Assembly (NCBI GenBank): GCA_002842345.1
Contig: PHCU01000059.1
Coordinates: forward strand, 1-32,777
Source of the DNA: Betaproteobacteria bacterium HGW-Betaproteobacteria-12
GTDB taxonomy: Bacteria; Pseudomonadota; Gammaproteobacteria; Burkholderiales; Rhodocyclaceae
Length of the DNA stretch: 32,777 nucleotides
Direction: 5' to 3'
The notes under the pieces were generated by a model, which searched no databases, was not told the DNA's origin, and saw only the letters and a list, made by a program, of their open reading frames with translations. This document shows positions 1 through 9,095 of the stretch, piece after piece. Made by a program: the position numbers and the translations under genes. Numbering within the stretch: the stretch's first letter is position 1; the number at the start of each line of letters is the position of its first letter.

Positions 1-186
1 CTCGTAGCTGACCTGTCCCGGGTAAATGATCACGGGTTCCGGGTGGATCAGCAGCGGCGGGGGAAAACCGCCGATGTCGATGTGGCCGTAAAAGCCGGGC
101 TGGCCAATGCTGACCGAAACCTGCGCCGAGGCCGGGGCGCTCAGGGCGGCGGCAATGACGGCGGTGGCGATGAGGAAGCGTTTCAT
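1..186 (-). CDS. Small secreted protein of unknown function (5' part only)
   Basis: Sixty-two residues are visible and the gene runs off the left edge. It starts at the ATG read from 186, with an AGGAAAG ribosome site a few bases upstream. The N-terminus is a clear Sec signal peptide: positively charged MKR, a hydrophobic alanine-rich core, and a likely cut after ASA near residue 21. The mature start is rich in Gly, Pro and Ile, with repeated PP and IxP patterns ([13 protein letters not shown]). This resembles short periplasmic or surface proteins that are common and uncharacterised in betaproteobacteria. No catalytic motif is visible. It lies 82 nt downstream of the methyltransferase gene on the same strand and may share its transcript. 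Function unknown. Confidence 0.75.
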   Translation of the reverse strand, partial: MKRFLIATAVIAAALSAPASAQVSVSIGQPGFYGHIDIGGFPPPLLIHPEPVIIYPGQVSYE

Positions 187-268
187 TTCATACTTTCCTG
201 AATGGGGGTGTCCACTCAACGTCACCGCGAGACGAACGGCTGACCGGCGAAGTGCAACAAAATGTGAA

Positions 269-895
269 TCAGGCTCGGCGCTGCCAGATCTGCCATCGTT
301 CGCGGCCGGCGAAAACCGGGATCGAATCGCTGACCTCGAGGTCTTCGATGCAAGCGAAGTGTGGACCGAGCAGTTCATCGAGCTGTTCCGGCAGGATGCC
401 GAACGGTGGTCCCTTGAGCTGGTCGCAGAGGAAGAAGTAGCCCACCAGCCGGCCGCCGGCGGGCAACAGTTCGGCGACCCGCCGGCCCCAGTCCGCCCAC
501 AAATTGCGCGGCAGGGCGCAGAGAAAGGCGCGTTCGTAGATCAGCGCGTACGGCCGGGCCGGCACGAAAGTAAAAAAATCGGCGCAAAGCAGGTCGACGG
601 CGGCCGTGCCGAGCACCTCGCGGGCCTTGGCCACCGCCTTCGGCGAGAAATCCAGTGCCGTCACCGGCCAGCTTGCGGCGGCCAGGTGGGCCGCTTCCCA
701 GGCGCTGCCGCAACCGGGGATCAGCGTGTTCAGCGGCTCTGCCTGGGCGGCGACGAAAGCGGCGAAGGCCGCCGGCACGCGGCCGGCGTCCCAGGGCGTG
801 ACGCCCTCGCCGAAGCGCTTGCACCAGAAATCCGGATGTTCCGGGCGCTGTTCCGGCGCTTTGATCTGGGTCGCGGAGGGCCTCTGCTCGCTCAT
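269..895 (-). CDS. TPMT-family class I SAM-dependent methyltransferase
   Basis: A 208-residue protein of the thiopurine S-methyltransferase (TPMT) superfamily. The family entry motif FW...TPWD lies at residues 23-37. The SAM-binding motif [11 protein letters not shown] is at 58-68, followed by ALDFS (80-84), CADFF (104-108) and [10 protein letters not shown] (120-129). Bacterial members methylate thiol, selenium, tellurium or halide acceptors; the substrate here cannot be told from sequence. I chose the ATG at 895 (MSEQ) because the longer open frame up to 1006 runs back into hemC on the opposite strand and lacks family similarity. The gene is divergent from hemC with only 42 nt between the two start codons, so their promoters must overlap or lie inside the neighbouring genes. 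Confidence 0.85.
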   Translation of the reverse strand: MSEQRPSATQIKAPEQRPEHPDFWCKRFGEGVTPWDAGRVPAAFAAFVAAQAEPLNTLIPGCGSAWEAAHLAAASWPVTALDFSPKAVAKAREVLGTAAVDLLCADFFTFVPARPYALIYERAFLCALPRNLWADWGRRVAELLPAGGRLVGYFFLCDQLKGPPFGILPEQLDELLGPHFACIEDLEVSDSIPVFAGRERWQIWQRRA

Positions 896-937
896 GCTAA
901 GATGCCTGTCTTCCCCATTACTCCCGCGTGCCGCTTC

Positions 938-1873
938 ATGTCTGCTCTCTCGAAGATCATCATCGCCTCCCGTGAATCCCGCCTCGCCATGTGGCAGGCC
1001 GTCCATGTCCAGGGCCGCCTGGCCGGCCTGAATCCAGGGGCGGAAGTCGTCATTCTAGGCATGACCACCAAGGGCGACCAGATTCTCGACCGGCCGCTCG
1101 CCGAAATTGGCGGCAAGGGGCTGTTCATCAAGGAACTGGAAGTGGCGATGCACGAAGGCCGCGCTCACCTCGCCGTGCATTCGATGAAGGACGTGCCCAT
1201 GGTGATGCCGGAAGGCTTCGTGCTGGCCGCCATCTCGGCCCGCGAGAATCCGCGCGATGCCTTCGTCTCGAATAAGTACGCCGGCCTCGACGAACTGCCG
1301 GCCGGGGCCGTGGTCGGCACCTCCAGCCTGCGCCGCGAAGCCGTTCTGCGCGCCAAGTATCCGCAACTGGTGATCAAGAGCCTGCGCGGCAATCTCGATA
1401 CCCGGCTGAAGAAGCTCGACGCTGGCGACTATGACGCGATCATCCTCGCCGCTGCCGGCCTGATCCGGCTCGGTCTGAAGGACCGGATCAAGGCCGTGCT
1501 GACGCCCGAGCAGTCGCTGCCGGCCCCAGGTCAGGGGGCGCTGGGCATCGAACTGGTCGACGGTGACGCCGCCATGGCCGCCGTCGTCGCGCCGCTCAAC
1601 GACCCGGAGACCGCCCATTGCGTCAAGGCCGAGCGTGCCTTCTCGCGGGCGCTGGGTGGCAGCTGCCAGGTGCCGCTGGGCGGCTACGCGGTGATCGACA
1701 ACGGCCAGCTATGGCTGCGCGGCTTCGTCGCCACCGCCGACGGCAAGGAAATGGTCTCCGCCGAACTACGCGGTGCCCCGGCCGACGATGAGGCGCTTGG
1801 TCGGCAACTGGCCGAGACGCTGCGCGCCCAAGGCGCCGACGCCATCCTGGAAAAACTCGCCCACTGCAAATGA
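938..1873 (+). CDS. hemC: Hydroxymethylbilane synthase (porphobilinogen deaminase)
   Basis: A 311-residue cytoplasmic enzyme that joins four porphobilinogen molecules into hydroxymethylbilane in tetrapyrrole synthesis. The N-terminus ([15 protein letters not shown]) and the active-site stretch [11 protein letters not shown] are typical. So are the GTSSLRR and [10 protein letters not shown] motifs that bind the growing chain, and the cofactor-attachment cysteine in [12 protein letters not shown] (Cys243). Full length for the family. The start at 938 (MSALSK) matches the usual N-terminus; an in-frame ATG at 902 would add 12 residues and cannot be excluded. The open frame upstream to 107 is read through the opposite-strand methyltransferase gene and is not part of the protein. 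It overlaps hemD by four bases. Confidence 0.97.
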   Translation: MSALSKIIIASRESRLAMWQAVHVQGRLAGLNPGAEVVILGMTTKGDQILDRPLAEIGGKGLFIKELEVAMHEGRAHLAVHSMKDVPMVMPEGFVLAAISARENPRDAFVSNKYAGLDELPAGAVVGTSSLRREAVLRAKYPQLVIKSLRGNLDTRLKKLDAGDYDAIILAAAGLIRLGLKDRIKAVLTPEQSLPAPGQGALGIELVDGDAAMAAVVAPLNDPETAHCVKAERAFSRALGGSCQVPLGGYAVIDNGQLWLRGFVATADGKEMVSAELRGAPADDEALGRQLAETLRAQGADAILEKLAHCK

Positions 1874-2649
1874 ACGCCAGCCCGCTGGCCGGCCGCCGTA
1901 TCGTCGTCACCCGGCCGCTGGCCCAGGCCGCGCCGCTGGCCGAGGCGATCACCGCCGCTGGCGGCGAACCGCTGATCTTTCCGCTGCTGGAAATCGCCCC
2001 GGCCGACGATCCGCAACCGCTGGCCGAGGCCGCGGCGCAGCTTGCCCAATACGCCTGGGCCGTATTCATCAGCCCGAATGCTGTCGATTATGCGTTGCCG
2101 ACCCTGTTGGCCTATGCGCCATGGCCGGCCAGCCTGCGTCCGGCGGCGGTCGGCCAGGGTACGGTGCGGGCGTTGGCGGCGCATGGCGTCGGTGGTTGCA
2201 TCGCCCCGCGCGAACGCTTCGATTCGGAAGCCCTGCTGGCCCTGCCCGAACTCGCCGCTGAACGGGTGGCCGGCACCCGGGTGGCGATTTTTCGCGGCGA
2301 CGGCGGGCGCGAACTGCTGGCCGATACCCTGCGTGAGCGCGGGGCGATGGTCGATTGCATCACCTGCTACCGTCGCTCGGCGCCGTCCAGTGGCTGCCAG
2401 CCGCTGCTCGACGCCTGGCGTGCCGGCGGTCTTGACGCCCTGGCGGTGTCGAGCAGCGAAGGCCTGCGCTACCTGCTGGCGCTGCTCGACGACGAGGGCC
2501 GCCAGCACTTGCAGGCCACGCCGTTGTTCGTGCCGCATGCCCGCATCGCCGAGACGGCGCGGGAATTGGGTTTAAGCAACATTATCCTGAGCGGTGCCGC
2601 CGACGCCGGCATTCTGGCCGCCTTACTTGCTTATAATTGGCCGGCATGA
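1870..2649 (+). CDS. hemD: Uroporphyrinogen-III synthase
   Basis: A 259-residue HemD-family protein that cyclises hydroxymethylbilane with inversion of ring D to give uroporphyrinogen III. The family is poorly conserved. Visible hallmarks are the N-terminal [10 protein letters not shown] strand, the AVFISPNAV segment of the first lobe, a [17 protein letters not shown] segment and the C-terminal lobe [12 protein letters not shown]. The length is normal. It starts at an ATG overlapping the hemC stop (ATGA) and ends overlapping the hemX start in the same way, so translation is probably coupled through the operon. Identification rests on motifs plus the diagnostic position between hemC and hemX. 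Confidence 0.93.
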   Translation: MNASPLAGRRIVVTRPLAQAAPLAEAITAAGGEPLIFPLLEIAPADDPQPLAEAAAQLAQYAWAVFISPNAVDYALPTLLAYAPWPASLRPAAVGQGTVRALAAHGVGGCIAPRERFDSEALLALPELAAERVAGTRVAIFRGDGGRELLADTLRERGAMVDCITCYRRSAPSSGCQPLLDAWRAGGLDALAVSSSEGLRYLLALLDDEGRQHLQATPLFVPHARIAETARELGLSNIILSGAADAGILAALLAYNWPA

Positions 2650-3692
2650 CACCCGACAACGCCCCCCTTTCCGACCCGAATTCCTCCCTGGTGGCGGCAC
2701 ACGGCCGTTCCACCTGGCGCAATCCGTGGTTTTTCCTGGCCCTGGCGGCGCTGCTGCTGGCCGGCTGGCAATGGCTGGAAACCCGCCAACAATTGACCGA
2801 GACGCGCCAGGAAGTGGCGCAGCGTCTGGCCGAGGCCGAAGCCGCCGGCAAGGAAGAGCGCGGCGCCCGCGGCCAGTTGCTGGAACAGGTCGAAGGGCTG
2901 CAGGCCAAACTCGGCGCAGTCGAAAGCCGCCTGGCTGAATTCGAAAACCAGGGCGAGTCTCTGCAGACGCTGTACGACGAACTGGCGCGTGGCCGTGAGG
3001 AAGCGACCCTGCTCGAAGTCGAGCAGGCCATCACGCTGGCGGCGCAGCAACTGCAACTGGCCGGCAATGTCGCGGTGGCGGTGCTGGCCCTGCAGACAGC
3101 CGACAGCCGTCTGGCCCGTCTCGACCGGCCGTTGTATCTGCCCTTGCGGGCCGCCCTGGCGAAGGATCTGGCGCGCCTGAACAGGCTGCCGTTCGTCGAT
3201 GTCCCGGGGCTCAGCCTGCGCCTGGAGGAGATCATCGTCGGCGTCGACAAGTTCCCGCTGGGAGCGCTCGGCCGGCCGGCCGAGCAGCTGGCGCCACCGG
3301 CCGAGCCGGTCGTCGTTCAGGCCTGGTGGCAACAGGCGGCGAACGACATCTGGCAGGAATTGAAAGGCCTGGTGCGCATCCAGCGCGTCGATCAGGCCGA
3401 CCAGCCGCTGCTGGCGCCGGGACAGAGCTTCTTCCTGCGCGAGAACCTCAAGCTGCGCCTGCTCAATGCCCGGTTGGCCTTGCTGGCCCGCGATCACGGC
3501 ACTTTCCGCAATGAGCTGAAAGTGGCGCAGGGCTGGCTGAAGCGTTATTTCGCCGCCGACGACAAGGCTGTCAAGGCGGCGCAGGCGGGTCTGCAGCAAC
3601 TGCTGGCAACGGATTTCAATATTGCCCTGCCGACCCTGAACGATAGCCACGCGGCCCTGCGCCAGTTGATGGGCCGCAAGGAAAAGCGGTGA
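2646..3692 (+). CDS. hemX: HemX-family inner-membrane protein (uroporphyrinogen-III C-methyltransferase-like annotation)
   Basis: A 348-residue HemX (PF04375-type) protein. A short polar N-terminus precedes one membrane helix (about residues 27-43, WFFLALAALLLAGWQW). A long charged coiled coil rich in Glu, Gln and Arg follows to about residue 115, then an alpha-helical domain. Databases often label such proteins uroporphyrinogen-III methyltransferase, but no SAM-binding GxGxG or methylase motif is visible, so a structural or scaffold role near heme synthesis is more likely. The ATG at 2646 overlaps the hemD stop; a TTG at 2637 is an inferior alternative. It overlaps hemY by four bases (GTGA). 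Confidence 0.9.
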   Translation: MTPDNAPLSDPNSSLVAAHGRSTWRNPWFFLALAALLLAGWQWLETRQQLTETRQEVAQRLAEAEAAGKEERGARGQLLEQVEGLQAKLGAVESRLAEFENQGESLQTLYDELARGREEATLLEVEQAITLAAQQLQLAGNVAVAVLALQTADSRLARLDRPLYLPLRAALAKDLARLNRLPFVDVPGLSLRLEEIIVGVDKFPLGALGRPAEQLAPPAEPVVVQAWWQQAANDIWQELKGLVRIQRVDQADQPLLAPGQSFFLRENLKLRLLNARLALLARDHGTFRNELKVAQGWLKRYFAADDKAVKAAQAGLQQLLATDFNIALPTLNDSHAALRQLMGRKEKR

Positions 3693-4873
3693 GAGGCTTG
3701 TTCTGGGTCCTGGCGCTGTTTGCGGCGGCCGTGGCCGTCGCCCTCGGTGCGCGGATGAACGATGGCTACGTCTTGCTGGCGCTGCCGCCGTACCGGGCGG
3801 AAGTGACGCTGAACCTGTTCCTACTTGCCCTGGCGATCCTCTTTCTCGTGGCCTATGCGCTGTTGCGCACGCTCTCCTACACCTTCGGCCTGCCGGAGCG
3901 GGCCCGTCGCTATCGGGCACAACGCAGCCACGAGCGCGCTGCCCAGGTTTTCCAGGAAGCCGTGCGTCTGCTCTTCGAAGGGCGTTTTGGTCAGGCCCTG
4001 AAAAAGGCGGCCGAGGCGCACGCCGCCGGTACGGCACCCGGACTGTCGGCGCTGATTGCCGCGCGCGCCGCCCAACGCATGCGCGAGGCGGGAAAACAGC
4101 AGGACTGGATGGAGCGGGCCAAGGCCAGCGATCCGCGGACCGAAGCGGCGACGCTGATGCTGGAAGCCGAAATGATGAACGAGGTGCGCCGCTTCGACGA
4201 GGCGCTGCAGGCCTTGGCCAAGCTGCAGGGCAAACAGGGACGGCACATCGCTGCCCTGCGCCTGGAATTGCGGGCGCGCCAGGGAATCGGCGACTGGGAC
4301 GGCGTATTGAAATTGCTGCGTCAGTTGGCCAAGCGTGATGCGCTGCCGGCGGAAGTGGTACGCGAGACGCGAACTCAGGCACATCTTGGCAACATAGCCC
4401 ACAGCGCCGGCGATGCCGGGCGGCTGATCGCCTATCTGCGGGCGCTGCCGGTCGAGGAGCGCGGTCAGCGCGTCGTCCTTGCCGCGGCGCGGGCCCTGCT
4501 CGCCATCGGGGCCGCTGGCGAGGCGCAGAAACTGATCGAGGCGGTATTCGATGCCACCGGCCATGACGAATGGCAGGCCGAACTGGTGGCCATCTACGGC
4601 CGGCTCGATGATGGCGAACAGCTGGCCCGTATCGCCCGTGCCGAAGCCTGGTTGCTACAGTATCCGAGCGACGCCCGGCTGCTCAAGGCGCTGGGCCGGA
4701 TGTGCATCCGCCAGCGGCTGTGGGGCAAGGCGCAGAGCTATCTGGAGGCCTCGCTGGCGATTGCGCCGACGCAGCAGGCCCATCTTGAACTGGCCAAACT
4801 GTTCGACCAGCTGGAGCGGACGGAGCAGGCCAACCAACATTACCGGGCCAGCGCCCTGCTCGACGCGGGCTAG
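3689..4873 (+). CDS. hemY: HemY-family inner-membrane TPR protein
   Basis: A 394-residue membrane protein of the proteobacterial HemY family, not the unrelated Gram-positive protoporphyrinogen oxidase of the same name. Two N-terminal membrane helices (about residues 3-20 and 40-62) are followed by an alpha-helical repeat domain with TPR-like helices (AAQVFQEAVRLLFEGRFGQAL, SYLEASLAIAPTQQAHLELAKLFDQL). It starts with GTG overlapping the hemX stop, giving a coupled hemC-D-X-Y unit. It is thought to act in late tetrapyrrole handling, but the biochemical role is not settled. Full length and intact. Confidence 0.92.
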   Translation: MRGLFWVLALFAAAVAVALGARMNDGYVLLALPPYRAEVTLNLFLLALAILFLVAYALLRTLSYTFGLPERARRYRAQRSHERAAQVFQEAVRLLFEGRFGQALKKAAEAHAAGTAPGLSALIAARAAQRMREAGKQQDWMERAKASDPRTEAATLMLEAEMMNEVRRFDEALQALAKLQGKQGRHIAALRLELRARQGIGDWDGVLKLLRQLAKRDALPAEVVRETRTQAHLGNIAHSAGDAGRLIAYLRALPVEERGQRVVLAAARALLAIGAAGEAQKLIEAVFDATGHDEWQAELVAIYGRLDDGEQLARIARAEAWLLQYPSDARLLKALGRMCIRQRLWGKAQSYLEASLAIAPTQQAHLELAKLFDQLERTEQANQHYRASALLDAG

Positions 4874-4900
4874 CAGGCGCATGCCGGGACGGAGAAGACC

Positions 4901-5140
4901 ATGCTGAACATCGACATGCGCAAGATCTACAACTTCTACCCGGTCGAGCCGAAGCCCGGTGTGGCTGCCCTGCCGACCGGCGGCGACCTTTACTACGAGT
5001 GTCTGGACTGCACCGTCGTCGTCAATTCCGTGCCGCACATCAAGGCCGCCTGCGCTTGTGGCAACCTGGCCGGCAGCGGCGGCCAGCTGAGTGTCAAGGA
5101 CCCGGCGCGCGTCCAGGTCGTGCGCGGCAAACTCAAGTAG
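4901..5140 (+). CDS. Small cysteine-pair protein of unknown function
   Basis: A 79-residue protein with a good ribosome site (GGAG six bases before the ATG at 4901), 27 nt after hemY. It has no signal peptide or membrane helix. Two cysteine pairs, ECLDC (CxxC) and ACACG (CxC) about 20 residues apart, could form a zinc-ribbon-like or other metal site. The C-terminal part is basic with a VKDPARVQVV strand. The gene ends just before the hairpin at 5176 and is probably the last cistron of the hem operon. I do not recognise a named family. The context suggests, but does not show, a link to heme or iron metabolism. Confidence 0.75.
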   Translation: MLNIDMRKIYNFYPVEPKPGVAALPTGGDLYYECLDCTVVVNSVPHIKAACACGNLAGSGGQLSVKDPARVQVVRGKLK

Positions 5141-5175
5141 TCATTAGTTGCTAGTTGTTAGTCGTTGGCAAGAAC

Positions 5176-5203
5176 AGTTGAGGGCGCCAAGGCGCCCTCA
5201 ACT
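5176..5203. terminator. Bidirectional hairpin between the hem operon and hemF
   Basis: Perfect 13-bp inverted repeat AGTTGAGGGCGCC / GGCGCCCTCAACT separated by AA, located between two convergent genes. A second, outer pair AGTTGCTAG (5146-5154) / CTAGCAACT (5209-5217) encloses it, and its right arm includes the hemF stop codon. There is no long T-tract on either strand, so termination efficiency is uncertain. Confidence 0.75.
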
Positions 5204-5208
5204 ACTCC

Positions 5209-6117
5209 CTAGCAACTGCTTTCCAGCCAGTCCTGCGGCTTGAGGAAGACCTCGTAGAGTTCGGCTTCCGGGCTGCCGGGCTCCGGATGCCAGTCGTAGC
5301 GCCATTTGACGATCGGCGGCAGCGACATCAGGATCGATTCGGTGCGCCCGCCCGATTGCAGGCCGAATAGCGTGCCGCGGTCCCAGACCAGGTTGAATTC
5401 GACATAGCGGCCGCGGCGGTAGGCCTGGAAGTCGCGTTCGCGTTCGCCGTAGGGCGTGTCGCGGTGTTTGGCCAGGATCGGCAGATAGGCCGCGGTGAAG
5501 GCATTGCCGACCGCCTGGGTCAGCGCGAAGCAGCGCTCGAAACCGCCTTCGTTCAGGTCGTCGAAGAAGATGCCGCCGACGCCGCGCGGCTCGTTGCGGT
5601 GTTTCAGGAAGAAATACTCGTCGCACCACTGCTTGTATTTCGGATGGACGTCTGCGCCGAACGGGGTCAGCGCTTCCTGGCAGGTCTGGTGAAAATGCAC
5701 GACATCCTCGCGCTGGCCGTAATAGGGCGTCAGGTCCATGCCGCCGCCGAACCACCAGACGTCCTCTTCGCCTTCCTTGCGGGCGACGAAGCAGCGCACG
5801 TTCATGTGTGCGGTCGGGCAGTAGGGATTGCGCGGATGCAGCACCAGCGAGACGCCCAGCGCTTCCCAGGCGCGCCCGGCCAGTTGCGGACGGACCGCGG
5901 TGGCCGAGGCCGGCAGCGCGGTGCCGGTGACATGCGAGAAATTCACGCCGCCACGCTCGAAGAACGCGCCTTCCTCGATCAGCCGCGAAATCCCACCGCC
6001 GCCTTCCGGGCGCACCCAGGAATCGCTGCGGAAGGGCTGGCCGTCGAAGGCTTCCAGTTCGCCGACGATGCGGCCTTGCAGGCCGGTGAAGAAATCCTTG
6101 AGGCGGGTGCTGTCCAT
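5209..6117 (-). CDS. hemF: Oxygen-dependent coproporphyrinogen-III oxidase
   Basis: A 302-residue cytoplasmic enzyme that oxidatively decarboxylates coproporphyrinogen III to protoporphyrinogen IX using O2. Family signatures are clear: [16 protein letters not shown] near the N-terminus, [10 protein letters not shown] and [10 protein letters not shown] with the conserved histidine and arginine, [13 protein letters not shown], and [19 protein letters not shown]. Length is typical. A GGAG site lies about seven bases before the ATG. An oxygen-requiring enzyme implies at least facultatively aerobic growth. A strong terminator hairpin ends only 19 nt upstream of the start codon, so the promoter must lie at or before the purD 3' end. 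Confidence 0.97.
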   Translation of the reverse strand: MDSTRLKDFFTGLQGRIVGELEAFDGQPFRSDSWVRPEGGGGISRLIEEGAFFERGGVNFSHVTGTALPASATAVRPQLAGRAWEALGVSLVLHPRNPYCPTAHMNVRCFVARKEGEEDVWWFGGGMDLTPYYGQREDVVHFHQTCQEALTPFGADVHPKYKQWCDEYFFLKHRNEPRGVGGIFFDDLNEGGFERCFALTQAVGNAFTAAYLPILAKHRDTPYGERERDFQAYRRGRYVEFNLVWDRGTLFGLQSGGRTESILMSLPPIVKWRYDWHPEPGSPEAELYEVFLKPQDWLESSC

Positions 6118-6130
6118 GCAGGCTCCGAAA

Positions 6131-6169
6131 ATGAAAACGGGCGGCTCATCACGATGATGAGCCGCCCGT
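6131..6169 (-). terminator. Rho-independent terminator after purD, in the hemF leader
   Basis: Perfect 15-bp stem (ACGGGCGGCTCATCA and its complement, 6137-6151 / 6155-6169) with a 3-nt loop. On the minus strand it is followed by TTTTCATTTT. It lies 24 nt after the purD stop and only 19 nt before the hemF ATG. Confidence 0.85.
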
Positions 6170-6193
6170 CAGAGTGGCTTGTACCGAATTGGT

Positions 6194-7471
6194 TCAGCGG
6201 CTGATGGCGCGGTGGCCAATATCCTTGCGGAACTGCATGCCGTCGAACTGGACCTGCACCGCCGCCTCGTAGGCGCGCTTCTGGGCCAGCTTGACGTTTT
6301 CGCCGAGCGCCGTGACACACAGCACACGGCCGCCGGCGGTGACCACCTTGCCGTCCTGGCCGGTCGTGCCGGCGTGGAAGACGTGGGCGTCCTCGCCGAA
6401 GCTGTTGCCGTTGGGCAACCCGTGGATGACGTCACCCTTCTGCGGGCTGTCCGGGTAATTGGCGGCGGCCAGCACGACGCCGAGGGCGACGCGGCGGTCC
6501 CATTCGGCCTCGACCTGATCGAGCGTGCCGTCGACGCCGTGTTCGATCAGCTTGACGAAGTCGGACTTCAGGCGCATCAGGATCGGCTGGGTTTCCGGGT
6601 CGCCCATCCGGCAGTTGAATTCCAGCGTCTTGACCGAACCGTCCTTGCCGATCATCAGGCCGGCATAGAGGAAGCCGGAGAACGGGATGCCGTCGGCGGC
6701 CATGCCGCGCACCGTCGGCAGGATGATCTCGCGCATCGCCTTGGCATGCACTTCCGGGGTCACGCACGGGGCCGGGGAATAGGCGCCCATGCCGCCGGTG
6801 TTCGGACCCTGGTCGCCGTCGAAGATGCGCTTGTGGTCCTGGCTGGAGGCCAGGGCGAGCACGTTCTTGCCGTCCACCATGACGATGAAGCTGGCTTCCT
6901 CACCGTCGAGGAAATCCTCGATGACGACGCGGGCGCCGGCATCGCCGAGCTTGTTGCCGGACAGCATGTCGTCGATCGCAGCGTGAGCTTCGTCGAGGCT
7001 CATGGCGACGACGACACCCTTGCCGGCGGCGAGGCCGTCGGCCTTGATGACGATCGGTGCGCCCTGCTTATCGATGTAGGCATGCGCCGCTGCCGGATCG
7101 GAGAAAGTCGCGAAACCGGCGGTCGGGATGTTGTGGCGGGCCATGAAGCGCTTGGCGAAATCCTTCGAGGATTCGAGCTGCGCCGCTTCCTTGGTCGGGC
7201 CGAAGATCTTCAGGCCGCGGTTGCGGAAGACGTTGACCACGCCAGCGGCCAGCGGCGCTTCCGGGCCGACGACGGTGAGGTGGATCTTGTTCTGCTCGAC
7301 GAAGTCGGCCAGGGCTTCCGGATCGGTGATGGCGAGGTTTTCCAGCTCGTGCTCGCGCGCCGTGCCGGCGTTGCCGGGGGCGACATAGACCTTCTGCAGG
7401 CCGGGCGTCTGCGCCAGGCGCCAGGCCATGGCGTGCTCGCGGCCGCCGGAACCGATTACCAGTAGTTTCAT
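6194..7471 (-). CDS. purD: Phosphoribosylamine-glycine ligase (GAR synthetase)
   Basis: A 425-residue ATP-grasp enzyme joining phosphoribosylamine and glycine in step 2 of purine synthesis. The N-terminal domain begins KLLVIGSGGREHAMAW. The ATP-grasp part carries IVIKADGLAAGKGV, the signature QDHKRIFDGDQGPNTGGMG, and the metal-binding EFNCRMGDPETQ. The C-terminal domain holds VVLAAANYP. Length is normal and the frame intact. It starts 25 nt after purH on the same strand and closes the dusB-fis-purH-purD transcription unit, as shown by the terminator that follows. Confidence 0.98.
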   Translation of the reverse strand: MKLLVIGSGGREHAMAWRLAQTPGLQKVYVAPGNAGTAREHELENLAITDPEALADFVEQNKIHLTVVGPEAPLAAGVVNVFRNRGLKIFGPTKEAAQLESSKDFAKRFMARHNIPTAGFATFSDPAAAHAYIDKQGAPIVIKADGLAAGKGVVVAMSLDEAHAAIDDMLSGNKLGDAGARVVIEDFLDGEEASFIVMVDGKNVLALASSQDHKRIFDGDQGPNTGGMGAYSPAPCVTPEVHAKAMREIILPTVRGMAADGIPFSGFLYAGLMIGKDGSVKTLEFNCRMGDPETQPILMRLKSDFVKLIEHGVDGTLDQVEAEWDRRVALGVVLAAANYPDSPQKGDVIHGLPNGNSFGEDAHVFHAGTTGQDGKVVTAGGRVLCVTALGENVKLAQKRAYEAAVQVQFDGMQFRKDIGHRAISR

Positions 7472-7496
7472 GGCTGATCTCTGTTGAGTGCTGTTC

Positions 7497-9089
7497 TTAG
7501 TGACGGAAGTGGCGGGCGCCGGTGAACACCATGGCCAGGCCGTGCTCGTCGGCGGCGGCGATGACTTCCTCGTCGCGCATCGAGCCGCCCGGCTGGATCA
7601 CAGCGCCGGCGCCGGCTTCGGCCAGCACGTCGACGCCGTCACGGAACGGGAAGAAGGCATCCGACGCGACGACCGAACCCTTGAGCGACAGGCCGGCGTG
7701 GGTAGCCTTGATGCTGGCGATCTTGGTCGAATCGACGCGGCTCATCTGGCCGGCGCCGACGCCGAGCGTCATGCCGCCGCCGCAGAAGACGATGGCGTTG
7801 GACTTGACGAACTTGGCGACGCGCTCGGCGAACAGCAGGTCTTCGATCTGCTGGGCGGTCGGCTGCACCTTGGTGACCACCGTGAGGCCGCTGGCCTGGG
7901 CGGTGAAGTTGTCCGGCGTCTGCACCAGCAGGCCGCCGCCGACGCGCTTGTACTCCAGCGCATTGAGCTGGCGCGAGATCGGTACGACCAGGACGCGCAG
8001 GTTGGTCTTGCCGGCCAGCGCGGCCTTGGCTTCGGCGGTGAAGGACGGGGCGATCAGCACTTCGACGAAATGCTTGCGCGCGTTCATCGCTTCAACAACT
8101 TCGATGCCGACTTCGCCGTTGAAGGCGATGATGCCGCCGAAGGCCGAGGTCGAGTCGGTCTTGAAGGCCTTTTCGTAGGCGCCGAGCAAGGTGCCATCGA
8201 TGGCCACGCCGCACGGGTTGGCGTGCTTGACGATGACGCAGGCCGGGGCGTCGAAGGACTTGACGCATTCCCAGGCCGCATCGGAGTCGGCGATGTTGTT
8301 GTAGGACAGTTCCTTGCCCTGCAGCTGGCTGTAGGCGGCTATGCTGCCGGCAAGCGGGGAGGCTTCGCGGTAGAAGGCGGCGGACTGGTGCGAGTTTTCG
8401 CCGTAGCGCAGGATTTCGCTGCGGTCGAAGGCCAGTTGCAGCTTGGCCGGGAAGACCGACGGCAGCGGTGCGGCTTCGGCCGGCTTGGCTTCGGCGCCGT
8501 CGTCCAGCCCGGTCAGCCAGTTGGCGATCATGCTGTCGTAGCGGGCGGTATGCGTGAACGCCTTCTTGGCCAGGCCGAAGCGGGTTGCCAGTTGCAGCGC
8601 GCCGGCGTTGGCCTGCATTTCGGCGAGCAGCGGGGCGTAGTCTTCCGGATCGGTGACGATGGCCACGCCGGCGTAGTTCTTGGCCGACGAGCGGACCATG
8701 GCCGGGCCGCCGATGTCGATGTTCTCGATCGCGTCTTCCAGCGTCACGCCAGCCTTGGCGATGGTCGCGGCGAACGGGTAGAGGTTCACGCAAACCAGGT
8801 CGATGGTCGGAATACCGTGTTCTGCGATGGTTGCCAGGTGTTCCGGCAGGTCGCGCCGGGCCAGGATGCCGCCATGCACCTTCGGGTGCAGGGTCTTGAC
8901 GCGGCCGTCGAGCATTTCCGGAAAGCCGGTGTAGTCGCCGATTTCAGTGACCGCCAGGCCGGCGTCGCGCAGCATCTTGGCGGTGCCGCCGGTGGACAGC
9001 AGCTTGACGCCTTGCGCGGCGAGGCCCTGGGCGAATTCGAGAACACCCGTCTTGTCGGAGACGGAAATCAGCGCTTGCTTGATGGTCAT
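7497..9089 (-). CDS. purH: Bifunctional AICAR transformylase / IMP cyclohydrolase
   Basis: A 530-residue bifunctional enzyme for the last two steps of IMP synthesis. The N-terminal cyclohydrolase (MGS-like) domain shows [18 protein letters not shown] and [12 protein letters not shown] (residues 65-76). The transformylase domain follows from about residue 140, with [13 protein letters not shown] and the catalytic KHANPCGVA (Lys288-His289). The C-terminus has FFPFRDGVD and [14 protein letters not shown]. It starts six bases after the fis stop, so it is co-transcribed with fis and dusB, an arrangement seen in other betaproteobacteria. Confidence 0.98.
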   Translation of the reverse strand: MTIKQALISVSDKTGVLEFAQGLAAQGVKLLSTGGTAKMLRDAGLAVTEIGDYTGFPEMLDGRVKTLHPKVHGGILARRDLPEHLATIAEHGIPTIDLVCVNLYPFAATIAKAGVTLEDAIENIDIGGPAMVRSSAKNYAGVAIVTDPEDYAPLLAEMQANAGALQLATRFGLAKKAFTHTARYDSMIANWLTGLDDGAEAKPAEAAPLPSVFPAKLQLAFDRSEILRYGENSHQSAAFYREASPLAGSIAAYSQLQGKELSYNNIADSDAAWECVKSFDAPACVIVKHANPCGVAIDGTLLGAYEKAFKTDSTSAFGGIIAFNGEVGIEVVEAMNARKHFVEVLIAPSFTAEAKAALAGKTNLRVLVVPISRQLNALEYKRVGGGLLVQTPDNFTAQASGLTVVTKVQPTAQQIEDLLFAERVAKFVKSNAIVFCGGGMTLGVGAGQMSRVDSTKIASIKATHAGLSLKGSVVASDAFFPFRDGVDVLAEAGAGAVIQPGGSMRDEEVIAAADEHGLAMVFTGARHFRH

Positions 9090-9095
9090 GGTGAT

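Noticed and set aside
107-937. N-terminal extension of hemC as one 588-residue protein
   Set aside because: The added part is antisense to the methyltransferase gene and the small secreted protein, and has no family match; normal HemC begins near 938.
2646-3692. Functional uroporphyrinogen-III methyltransferase
   Set aside because: The name is commonly transferred to HemX, but no SAM-binding motif is visible and the protein is a membrane-anchored coiled coil.
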